From Clostridiales bacterium (GTDB lineage Bacteria; Bacillota; Clostridia; Christensenellales; Pumilibacteraceae): DNA of 64,000 nt. Below are positions 30,523 through 39,348 of the stretch, one piece after another (the first letter of the stretch is position 1; each line of letters begins with the position of its first letter). The position numbers and the translations under genes were made by a program. The notes under the pieces are model-generated. The model searched no databases, was not told where the DNA came from, and worked only from the letters and a program-made list of their open reading frames with translations. The stretch spans positions 62,001 through 126,000 of the forward strand of contig JAFLVE010000011.1 in NCBI GenBank assembly GCA_022511445.1, in the 5' to 3' direction.

Positions 30523-32142
30523 ATGAAACTCAGAAAGAAGATGATAGCGTTACTCACAGCGGTTGCTTGCACCGTGCCCGCGGTTGCCTTTACGGCGGCC
30601 TGCGACGGCGGAGCGGGCGATCACCAGTTTACCGTTCTTGCGGTTAAGGAGGCGACCGTAAAGGACTATAACGAGATGCCCGTATTTAAAAAGCTTAACG
30701 AGGAAACGGGTAAGGACGTACACTGGACGTTTAAGACCTCCTCGCAGTATTCGCAAAACTCCGACCCCGTATCTACGAGGGGTATCGACGCGATTTATCA
30801 CGCCGGTTTTTCCAACCTTCAGCTCAGCAACTACGGCAAGCGCAAGAGAATAGTCGCAATCGACGAGCATCTTAACGCCATGCCCAACTTTAAGCGCATA
30901 CTCGACAGCCGTCCCGACATTAAAGAGGCGTTAAAGTCTCCGGACGGACATATCTATTCGCTTCCGCGCGTAGAGGAAATGGGGCTTAAGCAGTATCCCA
31001 ACATTTTGTTCATTAACAAAACGTGGATAGAAAAGCTTATAGACAGTAACAATCTTCCCGCAAACGTATCTCTCGAAAAGTCCGACCTTGTCGACGGCTT
31101 GGATCTTTCGAGAGCGCAGTTTAAGTCGTTACTGCAAAAGTTTAATTCTGTCGATATGGACGGCGACGGCAAAGCCGGCAATGCCTCGGGCAACGAGATT
31201 CCGCTTGCCTACGTAAGCGGCAACTGGCAGGGCAACGAGTCCGACCTTATCGCTTCCTTCGGCGTACCCGAAAACATCGAGCACAAAACCATAGTTAACG
31301 GTCAGGTAAAGTTTACCGTAGAGGACGAAAAGTGGTTTAACGCATTCCAAGAGCTTAACGGCTGGTACAGCGAGGGTCTTATAAGAGCGACCAACTACAC
31401 GAGAGACCAGGACGAGTTTTTGGCTTACGGCCAGGACGGGCGTTACGGCGCTTTCTATTGGTGGGAAAAGGAAACCGTCGTCAAAAAGGATTTGCACGAC
31501 GATTATATTATCGTTCTGCCTCTTAAGGACGACGACGGCAACCGTTACGTAGGCGTCAGCAACGAGCTTGAGGTGGAAAAATCGGAATGCGTAGTTCTCT
31601 CCACTTGCAAGGACGTAGACGGCTTACTCGCTTACTTCGATAAGTTCTTCGAGGCCGATTATTCCGCTCAGCTTAACTACGGCTCGATTGAATCGGGCGC
31701 GTTCAAAGCGGAAAAGGAAAACGGCATGCTTATCCCCAACGACGACCACGGCAATCAAAGCGCGGACGACTTCCGTATGCAAAACGCGCCGTACGGCGTT
31801 GTGTACCTTACCGACGAAGTTTGGGACAAGACGGTAAAAATGGAGTCGCGCGCCAAGACCAGGCTCAACCGTCTCAAGGATTACGTTAAGCCTTATACCT
31901 ATACGGGCGCAACGAATATTCCCAACCTTAACTACAGCGAGAGCGAGCTTAAGGATTTAAGCACGTACGAAATGTCGCTCGGCGGCAATATTAGGACTCA
32001 GATGATGAGGTGGTTGCAGTCGAATTCCGCTCCTCAAAAGTCGGAGTGGACAAAGTTCCTTTCGGATAACAAGGCATCGATAGATAAGATTAAGGAAATT
32101 AACCAAAACGCTTACAACAGATATCTCGAGGCGCTGAAATAA
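30523..32142 (+). CDS. Extracellular solute-binding lipoprotein of the sugar ABC importer
   Basis: Family-1 solute-binding protein (LplA-like), 539 aa, anchored through Cys27 (FTAACDGG). It captures the sugar outside the cell and delivers it to the two permeases encoded just upstream. Typical landmarks are the ISSDAxxxAGF-like strand (RGIDAIYHAGFSNLQL), the hinge region with DMDGDGKAGN (a calcium-type loop) and FINKTWIEKL. The long C-terminal part (VARGIN-free, helical) matches the ~500-550-aa LplA class rather than the ~420-aa maltose-type. The ATG follows GGAGGG. The substrate is inferred from the GH32 genes downstream: a fructan- or sucrose-type oligosaccharide. Confidence 0.92.
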   Translation: MKLRKKMIALLTAVACTVPAVAFTAACDGGAGDHQFTVLAVKEATVKDYNEMPVFKKLNEETGKDVHWTFKTSSQYSQNSDPVSTRGIDAIYHAGFSNLQLSNYGKRKRIVAIDEHLNAMPNFKRILDSRPDIKEALKSPDGHIYSLPRVEEMGLKQYPNILFINKTWIEKLIDSNNLPANVSLEKSDLVDGLDLSRAQFKSLLQKFNSVDMDGDGKAGNASGNEIPLAYVSGNWQGNESDLIASFGVPENIEHKTIVNGQVKFTVEDEKWFNAFQELNGWYSEGLIRATNYTRDQDEFLAYGQDGRYGAFYWWEKETVVKKDLHDDYIIVLPLKDDDGNRYVGVSNELEVEKSECVVLSTCKDVDGLLAYFDKFFEADYSAQLNYGSIESGAFKAEKENGMLIPNDDHGNQSADDFRMQNAPYGVVYLTDEVWDKTVKMESRAKTRLNRLKDYVKPYTYTGATNIPNLNYSESELKDLSTYEMSLGGNIRTQMMRWLQSNSAPQKSEWTKFLSDNKASIDKIKEINQNAYNRYLEALK

Positions 32143-32154
32143 AAGGACAGAGGC

Positions 32155-32817
32155 ATGCGCGGATTATTGATTTTCGGCGAATACGTTCTGGAATTTTTGG
32201 TGGTATCGCTCCTTCTTGCTTTATCCGCGGTTCTCATTCTGCCTTTTATCCCGATGGTTGTCGGCGTGATAGGGTTTTTTAAGACCGATAAAAACACGCG
32301 CAGGTTTAAGGACATCTTTACGACCATCGGATCGAATATCGTAATAATAATTTTGTACACGCTCTTTGAGCTTATAATAATCGTTTTTCCGATTTTGAAC
32401 ATTTACTTCTTTAATACTCATCCGGAACACACAAACTACTTTGTGTTGGCGGTGTGCTGTATAGCGCTTGTCGTGGGTATCGTTTACCTGATAAACGGAC
32501 CTATAATAATCGTCAATATGAAGGTGAAGTTCGGACAGCTGCTCTATAACGGGTTTATGCTCATTTTCGGCGGACTGTTGCGCAGCCTTCTCGCGCTTAT
32601 ACTTGCCGCCGGAGTCGTAGCGCTCGTAATATTTTACCCGTACGCTCTTCCGCTTACGCTGTACGCCGTTCCGTATATAATGTCTAAGCTTTTGACCGAA
32701 AACTTTTATCACCTAAAGGCAAAGGCGCTAAAGACGAGTGTTTATAAGTTAAAGCAAGATATCGATAAGGACGATTACTTAAATGAAAACGGAGAGGTCA
32801 ATCATGAAGATTCTTAA
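32155..32817 (+). CDS. Membrane protein of the sugar operon (YesL/DUF624-like)
   Basis: Integral membrane protein of 220 aa with five to six hydrophobic segments (about 10-40, 58-82, 92-115, 118-135, 137-160, 163-185) and a charged C-terminal tail (KLKQDIDKDDYLNENGEVNHEDS). Size, topology and place next to an LplABC-type transporter resemble the YesL/DUF624 proteins of such operons, whose function is unknown. The similarity is judged by eye, so the family assignment is tentative. GGACAGAGG precedes the ATG, 12 nt after the binding-protein stop. Its end overlaps the next gene by 14 nt. Confidence 0.75.
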   Translation: MRGLLIFGEYVLEFLVVSLLLALSAVLILPFIPMVVGVIGFFKTDKNTRRFKDIFTTIGSNIVIIILYTLFELIIIVFPILNIYFFNTHPEHTNYFVLAVCCIALVVGIVYLINGPIIIVNMKVKFGQLLYNGFMLIFGGLLRSLLALILAAGVVALVIFYPYALPLTLYAVPYIMSKLLTENFYHLKAKALKTSVYKLKQDIDKDDYLNENGEVNHEDS

Positions 32818-35446
32818 AAAATTAAGCAAGGTAGTTGCTATATCCACCGTTTGCGCGCTTGCCGTAACTCCCATTGTCGGTTGCGAAAGCGCGGCGGAGG
32901 ACGAAGCGCCGGTAATTACAGGCGCGGGCGATTTCGACTGCATCGTCAACGAGCCCGTGGACTTGTTGCGTAAGGTTGCCGCGCTTGATAAAGAGGACGG
33001 CGACATCACGCCCCAAATGACTATCGACATCGTTCCCGAAGTGCAGGTTAAGGACGGAATTGCAGTATTCCCCACGGACGACGAGTATGAGATTACCTAC
33101 TCGGTAAAGGACAGCGCGGGACACAAAACAAGCGCGACGTCGTACGTTTCGGTGTACACCCGTCCGCTTTATAAATCGTTCGATACCGTCGATATGAACG
33201 GATTTTCCGTAGACGTATCGGGCGCCGCAAAGCTTGTTACACAAAGCGTTGTGGGCGACGGCGACAGAAGCAAGCTCGGCTTTAAGGTAACGGGCGCGGC
33301 GGCTGCCGAGGACGTTTCGCTTACGCGCACTTACGCTCTTAACGGCGGCGTGGACTACACGCTTACCTACAAGGTTAAGTCTAACGTAGCAGGCACCGCA
33401 AAGGCGAAAATCGGCGAAACGGTTATCGACAACCTCGCGGTAGCCGAGGGCGAGTACAGCGATTTGACTTTCGAGTACTCCGTACCCGAGAGCGAGCAGC
33501 CCGTCGACGTAAAGGTACAGCTCTTACTCGGCGCGCTCGGCGACAACCTCGAAATCGAGTTCGACAAAGCGTCGGTAAGCTACGAGCTCGAGCAGCAAGA
33601 GGGCGGCACGCCTATCACGTTTACAGACGGTAACGTGCACGATCGCTTTGACGGGACCGAGGGCACGGTTAATATAGCCGAGGATGGCTCGTCCGCAACG
33701 CTTACCATAACCTCTGCCGCATCGGGTGCCGACGATATGTGGCGCGGCGGAATGTTCATTAACACCGGCATTCCTCTGTATGTAGGCGGCACTTATACTA
33801 TATCGTTCGATCTCGAAAGCGAAAACGAGGGCGACTTCGAGGTTTGCATTCTCAACAGTCAGTGGGGCCCCGGCGAATTTATCGAGGCTATTCCCGACCT
33901 TGTAAAGAACGGCAAGACCGAAAGGACGATTACCGTTGACGAGGGCAAAGGCGGCACGCTGTGGCTGTATGTTCGCTCCGGCACCAACATTAATACAATA
34001 ACCATTTCCAACCTTTTGGTGGATATCGATAATACCAATGCGTCTAACGAAACTGTCGTGTCGTTTACCGACGGTAACGTTCACGATCGCTTCGACCGCA
34101 ACGACGGCGGCGCTACGCTCGAGGGCTCGGTGTCCGTAGCCGAGGACAATTCCTCCGCAACGCTCACGATAACCGCTCCCGCCTCGGGTGCCGACGATAT
34201 GTGGCGCGGCGGAATGTTCATTAACACCGGCGTAGCTCTTGTCGAGGGCGGCACGTACAACATTTCGTTCAATTTAGTGAGCGCCAACGAGGGCGACTTC
34301 GAGGTTTGCATTCTTAACAGCCAATGGGGACCCGACGAGTTTATAGAGGTTATCCCTAATATCGTTAAGAACGGCGCCAACACAAGAGAGCTTACCGTAC
34401 CCTCCGGAAAGGGCGGCACGCTGTGGCTGTACGTTCGCTCGGGCACCAACGTTAACACAATAACCATTTCCAACCTTAAAATCTCGACCGAGACCGTCGG
34501 CTCCGACGAAACCACTGTGTCTTTTGGCAGTAACGTGCACGATCGCTTTGACCGCAACGACGGCGGCGCTACGCTCGAGGGCTCGGTGTCCGTAGCCGAG
34601 GACAATTCCTCCGCAACGCTTACCATAACCTCTGCCGCCTCGGGCGCCGAAGATATGTGGCGCGGCGGAATGTTCATTAACACCGGCGTAGCTCTTGTCG
34701 AGGGCAGCACGTACAACATTTCGTTCAACTTAGTGAGCGCCAACGAGGGCGACTTCGAGGTGTGCATTCTCAATAGCCAATGGGGACCCGACGAGTTTAT
34801 AGAGGTTATCCCTAATATCGTTAAGAACGGCGCCAATGCAAGAGAGCTTACCGTACCCTCCGGAAAGGGCGGTACGCTGTGGCTGTACGTTCGCTCGGGC
34901 ACCAACGTTAACACAATAACCATTTCCAACCTTAAAATCTCGAAAGACGGAAACGACGGCGGTAGCGGCGGCGCAAGCGGCGGATCGGTAACCCGTACCG
35001 AGACGTACGGCTGCAACAACGTGTTCAAGATGTTCGCACACAACGGTGCGCCCAACTACGTACAGTGGGTGGACGGAAAGCTCGTTTACCACGTAGACGA
35101 GTTCGGCAACACCGATTGGCACAACAAGATTGAGGGCGTCAACTTCGATATAACCGCCGGCGCTTTCGGCGACTTCTACGTATCGTTTACGGCAAAGGCG
35201 TCAAAGGCGGTAACGGCGAGAGTAATCGCACCGCGCTCGGGCGGCTGGGATCCCAACTTGGTATGGGCGCAGTTCCAAATTACCGAAGAAGAGACGCTTT
35301 TCACCTTTAGGTGCAATGCGATAGATCTGCCGGGCACCAACCACCTCGAGTGGCAATTCGGCGAAGTCAACTACAACCTCGGACTCGAGGACGTAACGAT
35401 AGAAATCGGCGACATCGCCATTTACTACAAATCAATTATCGAATAG
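32804..35446 (+). CDS. Surface lipoprotein with Ig-like domain and repeated CBM-like modules
   Basis: Predicted lipid-anchored protein of 880 aa. The signal peptide ends at about Cys27 (TPIVGC). An Ig-like/DUF5011-type domain follows (KVAALDKEDGDIT.., about 40-115). A first carbohydrate-binding-like sandwich (about 120-270) precedes three tandem copies of a ~148-residue module beginning FTDGNVHDRFD and ending WLYVRSGTNxNTITISNL. A glycine/serine linker then leads to a final sandwich (about 735-880). The modules look like CBM4/9-type sandwiches (DMWRGGMF, GDFEVCILNSQWGP). Copies two and three are nearly identical, so duplication is recent. No catalytic domain is seen. It probably binds the glycan imported by this operon. 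The start at 32804 has GGAGAGG. Confidence 0.82.
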   Translation: MKILKKLSKVVAISTVCALAVTPIVGCESAAEDEAPVITGAGDFDCIVNEPVDLLRKVAALDKEDGDITPQMTIDIVPEVQVKDGIAVFPTDDEYEITYSVKDSAGHKTSATSYVSVYTRPLYKSFDTVDMNGFSVDVSGAAKLVTQSVVGDGDRSKLGFKVTGAAAAEDVSLTRTYALNGGVDYTLTYKVKSNVAGTAKAKIGETVIDNLAVAEGEYSDLTFEYSVPESEQPVDVKVQLLLGALGDNLEIEFDKASVSYELEQQEGGTPITFTDGNVHDRFDGTEGTVNIAEDGSSATLTITSAASGADDMWRGGMFINTGIPLYVGGTYTISFDLESENEGDFEVCILNSQWGPGEFIEAIPDLVKNGKTERTITVDEGKGGTLWLYVRSGTNINTITISNLLVDIDNTNASNETVVSFTDGNVHDRFDRNDGGATLEGSVSVAEDNSSATLTITAPASGADDMWRGGMFINTGVALVEGGTYNISFNLVSANEGDFEVCILNSQWGPDEFIEVIPNIVKNGANTRELTVPSGKGGTLWLYVRSGTNVNTITISNLKISTETVGSDETTVSFGSNVHDRFDRNDGGATLEGSVSVAEDNSSATLTITSAASGAEDMWRGGMFINTGVALVEGSTYNISFNLVSANEGDFEVCILNSQWGPDEFIEVIPNIVKNGANARELTVPSGKGGTLWLYVRSGTNVNTITISNLKISKDGNDGGSGGASGGSVTRTETYGCNNVFKMFAHNGAPNYVQWVDGKLVYHVDEFGNTDWHNKIEGVNFDITAGAFGDFYVSFTAKASKAVTARVIAPRSGGWDPNLVWAQFQITEEETLFTFRCNAIDLPGTNHLEWQFGEVNYNLGLEDVTIEIGDIAIYYKSIIE
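33618..34945 (+). repeat. Three tandem CBM-like modules, DNA-level direct repeats
   Basis: Units start near 33618, 34061 and 34519; the shared gatcgc lies at 33641, 34085 and 34541, giving periods of 444 and 456 bp. Units two and three are almost identical over ~400 bp; unit one is more diverged. Confidence 0.88.
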
Positions 35447-35489
35447 CGTCGTAATAAAACGGCTTATTCCCCAAGGACAGCTTACTTTA

Positions 35490-36863
35490 ATGGCATATAG
35501 CGTAAAAAAGGCTAACGAATATATAGCGGCAAACGCCAAGTCGGTAAACGGCAAATTCAAACCGAAGTACCACATGACCGCTCCGATAGGGTGGATGAAC
35601 GATCCCAACGGATTGGTGTATTACCACGGAATGTATCATCTGTTTTACCAATACAATCCGTACGGCGAGGAGCCGAGCGTAATGCACTGGGGACACTTCG
35701 TTTCGCCCGACTTGGTAGCGTATACTGACGAAGGCGTTGCGCTTGCGCCTACCGAAAAGGACGAAACAAGCTGTTATTCCGGCGGCGCGGTTGTCGCCGG
35801 CGGCGCGCTGAACATTCTTTATACAAGACACTACGAGATAAAGGACGAAAAGAAAGAGCATGTGTGTATGGTGCGGAGTGTGGACGGAAAGACGTTCGTC
35901 AAAAAGCACCATGCCGTATTCGATAACGAGACCTTGCCCGACAACATAAGCCGCGCCGACTTTAGGGATCCTTTCCCGATAATGCTAAACGACAAGTTTT
36001 ACGTTTTTGTCGGCGGCACAGACAGGAAACTGAAAAAGGGGATTGTGGTTGTTTTAAGCGGCAATTCGCTCGAAAAGCTGGAATACGCTTTTACAATCGG
36101 ACCGTACGATTGCCTCGGCGACATGGCGGAATGCCCGTGCTATTGCAGGGTCGACGGAAAAGACGTGCTTATCGTTTCCGGCTGCCACGTACAAGAGCAA
36201 GGCAACGACTACAAAAATACGCACGGAAGCGCGTTTATAGTCGGCGACATCGACTTCGAGCGCGGATGCATGTCGGTTGATTACGTAAAGGAAATAGACA
36301 AAGGCGACGCGTTTTATGCCCCGCAGGTAATAAACAATGTGGATAGACCCATAATAGTGAGCTGGCATGAGATGTGGAACAAGTCTTATCCCACACGCGA
36401 TATGGAACACGGCTGGGTAGGCTCGTTCACAATCCCGCGGGAGCTTAAGCTTTGCGACGGCGACATTATTCAAACCCCGATAGCCGAGCTTGACAAATAT
36501 ATAAAGGCGGACTGTGATATTTTAGGCACAGTTCCCAAGTGCGCGGACATCAGGGCGACGTTCGACGGAAAAGGCACATTGATTTTACAAGGCGTTAACG
36601 GTCAAATAGTTGTGGGAAGCGACGGCGGAGTTTATCTCGACACCGTAAACTCCAACAACGGCAACGGTTGCATTCGCCGCACCAACGGGGCTTACTCAAG
36701 CGCAAGCGTTCGAATTCTACTGGACGTATCGGGCATAGAAGTCTTCGTGGAAGGCGGCAAAGAGGTTATAAGCAGCAGACTGTACATCGACGGGGATTTT
36801 TCCATTACAGTCGATGGAAACGTAAAGAATATATCAATAAAAGAAATAGGAGTACCCGTATGA
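35490..36863 (+). CDS. Intracellular glycoside hydrolase family 32 (fructosidase/sucrase)
   Basis: Beta-fructofuranosidase-type enzyme of 457 aa. The nucleophile motif is GWMNDPNG (Asp38), the transition-state stabiliser is RDP (Asp160) and the acid/base is Glu214 in MAECPC. A five-bladed propeller is followed by a C-terminal beta-sandwich (about 350-457; ISGIEVFVEGG-like DVSGIEVFVEGG). There is no signal peptide, so it acts inside the cell on imported fructosyl sugars. Substrate could be sucrose, kestose, inulin or levan oligomers; sequence alone cannot separate these. AAGGA lies 12 nt before the ATG, a rather long spacing. Its stop overlaps the next gene (ATGA). Confidence 0.93.
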   Translation: MAYSVKKANEYIAANAKSVNGKFKPKYHMTAPIGWMNDPNGLVYYHGMYHLFYQYNPYGEEPSVMHWGHFVSPDLVAYTDEGVALAPTEKDETSCYSGGAVVAGGALNILYTRHYEIKDEKKEHVCMVRSVDGKTFVKKHHAVFDNETLPDNISRADFRDPFPIMLNDKFYVFVGGTDRKLKKGIVVVLSGNSLEKLEYAFTIGPYDCLGDMAECPCYCRVDGKDVLIVSGCHVQEQGNDYKNTHGSAFIVGDIDFERGCMSVDYVKEIDKGDAFYAPQVINNVDRPIIVSWHEMWNKSYPTRDMEHGWVGSFTIPRELKLCDGDIIQTPIAELDKYIKADCDILGTVPKCADIRATFDGKGTLILQGVNGQIVVGSDGGVYLDTVNSNNGNGCIRRTNGAYSSASVRILLDVSGIEVFVEGGKEVISSRLYIDGDFSITVDGNVKNISIKEIGVPV

Positions 36864-38395
36864 AAAAGATTAAGTCTATTTTAATGGCGTCAATGGCTGT
36901 GTTGTGTTTGCCTCTGGCAGCATGCCAAGCCGCCGCGCCCGAAAGCAATAAGGGTAAGGTTAATCAGGGCGACAAAAATATCTATCCCATATCGTCCCAC
37001 GCCAACGGCTCCACCTTGTACATGGGCGACGTTATGCCGTTCTATGACGACGGGGTTATGAACATTTACCAGTTGCAGGACAAGGTCGGCTCGCAGTATA
37101 TGTTCTATCATCCGTTCGCAAGGCTTACCACGACCGATTACGTGACGTATAAAGACGAAGGCATTGCGATTAATTTCGAGGAGAACCTTTCGTCGATGGA
37201 CGCCGCGCTCGGTACGGGATCGTTTATCAAGGCTACCGACGGAAAGTATCATTGCTTCTACACAGGTCATAACTCCGACAAGGCCGCTACCGGCTACCAT
37301 TATACGGAAGCTATTCGCCACGCCGTAAGCACGGACGGACAAAAGACGTGGACAAAGGTAGACGATTTCAATATGTTCGGCAATAGCGACGACTTCCGCG
37401 ATCCGTACGTGTATTACGATTCGGTCGACGAGTGCTACTATATGCTCGTTACTACGAGAGCCAACGACAAAGGCGTTATCAAGCAGTATAAGGCTTCCTC
37501 GCTCGACGCGACTGCCGACGAGTGGGAGGACAACGGCGTGTTCTTTGAAAATGACGCAGGCTCTTACAATATGGAATGCCCGTCGTACGTCGAGTACAAC
37601 GGATATTGGTATCTTGCTTACAGCGAGCAGTCCTCGGGGTTAAACCGCGTTACGCATTATAGGTATAAAACCTCGCGCGACGGCGACTGGAAAAAGTTCG
37701 ACCTCGATAAGATAGACAGCACCGGTTTCTATGCCGGAAGACTCGAAAAAGCGGGCGACAAGCTGTACGCCTTCGCTTGGTGCGCCAAGCTCACGGGCGG
37801 CGACGTCGGCGAGTTCGATTGGGGCGGAAACCTCGTCGTTCACGAGATTAAACGGGACGAGAGCGGCGAGCTCCACGCGGTGCTTATCGACGGCGTTAAA
37901 AACGCTTTCAATACGTCCGTCGACTACTATACGACGAAAGGCGAGAAAGCGTCGGAGTTTAAATTCGACGGCAAAAAGTTTACGGCGTTCGGCTTGGATG
38001 AGTTAAGCACAAACATTACGAGAATGCACTTTACGCTTAAGCTTGACGAGCTTAACGGCGAGTGCGGCGTTACGTTCGGCGTGGACGGCGGCGCATACGA
38101 CAACAGGCTGGGTACAAAGGTTTTGTCGTTTAAGGCGGAGGAAAACAGAATTGTATGCTATAACGACGTCGCCAACATTCTGCGTTTCGGCAACGAGCTT
38201 ACTTTCGTCAACTACAAGTTCGAAGCCGGTAAGGAATATGACGTAGACATCTTGATAGACGGAGAAATCGCCGTTCTGTACTTTAACGACGAGGTCGCTC
38301 TTTCTATGCGCCTTGTCGGCATACAGAATAAAGGTCTCGGATTCTATTCGAACGGAGCCAAGGCTTCGGTAAAGGGGATTAAGTTCTATGAGTAA
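36860..38395 (+). CDS. Secreted GH32-like lipoprotein (extracellular fructan hydrolase candidate)
   Basis: Lipid-anchored enzyme of 511 aa; the lipobox Cys is residue 22 (LPLAAC). The five-bladed propeller keeps the three clan-J carboxylates: Asp57 in MGDVMPFYDDG, Asp181 in DFRDPYV and Glu239 in YNMECPSYV. The GDxMPFY form of the nucleophile motif marks a subgroup distinct from the WMNDPNG enzymes. A C-terminal sandwich (about 345-511) completes the GH32 fold. It overlaps the intracellular GH32 gene by 4 nt and the kinase gene by 8 nt. Outside hydrolysis by this protein and inside hydrolysis by its neighbour would form a two-step route. Substrate inferred, not shown. Confidence 0.88.
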   Translation: MKKIKSILMASMAVLCLPLAACQAAAPESNKGKVNQGDKNIYPISSHANGSTLYMGDVMPFYDDGVMNIYQLQDKVGSQYMFYHPFARLTTTDYVTYKDEGIAINFEENLSSMDAALGTGSFIKATDGKYHCFYTGHNSDKAATGYHYTEAIRHAVSTDGQKTWTKVDDFNMFGNSDDFRDPYVYYDSVDECYYMLVTTRANDKGVIKQYKASSLDATADEWEDNGVFFENDAGSYNMECPSYVEYNGYWYLAYSEQSSGLNRVTHYRYKTSRDGDWKKFDLDKIDSTGFYAGRLEKAGDKLYAFAWCAKLTGGDVGEFDWGGNLVVHEIKRDESGELHAVLIDGVKNAFNTSVDYYTTKGEKASEFKFDGKKFTAFGLDELSTNITRMHFTLKLDELNGECGVTFGVDGGAYDNRLGTKVLSFKAEENRIVCYNDVANILRFGNELTFVNYKFEAGKEYDVDILIDGEIAVLYFNDEVALSMRLVGIQNKGLGFYSNGAKASVKGIKFYE

Positions 38396-39347
38396 GCTCG
38401 TGTGTATGGGCGAGCTTTTAATAGACTTTCAGTCTAAGGGAAGCGGAACGCTCAAAAACACCGACGTGTTCGTAAAAAAAGCCGGAGGCGCACCTGCCAA
38501 CGTGTGCGTACAAGCCAAAAGGTTGGGCTGTGATTGTATGTACCTTTCACAAGTCGGAAGCGACGCCTTCGGAGATTTTCTCGTCGACACGCTGAACGGT
38601 GAGGGAATAGACACTCGCTACATTTTAAGAAACGGCGACTACGATACTTCTCTTGCCTTTGTCAGCTTCGGCGCCGGAGGAGAACGCCAATTCGCTTTCT
38701 ACCGCCGAACTGCCGCGGATTTATACTTTACCCCCGAACAGTTTAGCGGCGTGGAGTTTAATTGCGGCGACGTCTGCGAGTTCGGCAGCGTGGCGTTAAG
38801 CACCTCGGAGGCGAGGAGGGCGCATGACTTCGTAATAGATAAAGCGCATGCCTCGGGCGCAATCGTTTGCTTCGACCCAAATCTTCGTTTCAATCTTTGG
38901 AACGACAAGAACGAGCTTAAAAAAGTAGTGCACGAGTACGCAAAAAAGGCGGACGTGGTAAAGGTCGGCGACGACGAGCTCGAGTTTATAACCGGCGTAT
39001 CCGATACCGATTCGGCAGTCAAAGTGTTATTTGACTACGGCGTCAAAATGGTTGCGGTAACGCGCGGCGCGCACGGCGCAAAGCTTTATCTAAACGACGG
39101 AAGATCGTTTGACTGCGGCGGATTCGCCGTAAAGGCCGTAGATACCACGGGCGCTGGAGATTCGTTCTTCGGCGGGCTGATTTCCGAGATTATGCGGCTC
39201 GGAATGAACAGAGACACGGTTGTGGGCGAATTCGATTACGACGAAATACTCGAGTTTGCCTGCAAGTGCGGAAGCTACACGACCACAAAATTCGGCGCAA
39301 TCGCCGCAATGGGAAATAGAAGAAAAATACTAAAGGTAGGGAAATAA
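38388..39347 (+). CDS. PfkB-family sugar kinase, probably fructokinase
   Basis: Ribokinase-family enzyme of 319 aa. It has the N-terminal substrate region [15 protein letters not shown] (about 33-47), the ATP/anion-hole motif [12 protein letters not shown] (about 249-260) with the catalytic Asp, and the [13 protein letters not shown] segment. These patterns are typical of fructokinases (ScrK-like). In this operon it would phosphorylate the fructose released by the two GH32 enzymes. It overlaps the preceding gene by 8 nt and is followed by the transporter ATPase after 1 nt. 2-keto-3-deoxygluconate kinase is the main alternative, but the context favours fructose. Confidence 0.88.
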   Translation: MSKLVCMGELLIDFQSKGSGTLKNTDVFVKKAGGAPANVCVQAKRLGCDCMYLSQVGSDAFGDFLVDTLNGEGIDTRYILRNGDYDTSLAFVSFGAGGERQFAFYRRTAADLYFTPEQFSGVEFNCGDVCEFGSVALSTSEARRAHDFVIDKAHASGAIVCFDPNLRFNLWNDKNELKKVVHEYAKKADVVKVGDDELEFITGVSDTDSAVKVLFDYGVKMVAVTRGAHGAKLYLNDGRSFDCGGFAVKAVDTTGAGDSFFGGLISEIMRLGMNRDTVVGEFDYDEILEFACKCGSYTTTKFGAIAAMGNRRKILKVGK

Positions 39348-39348
39348 A

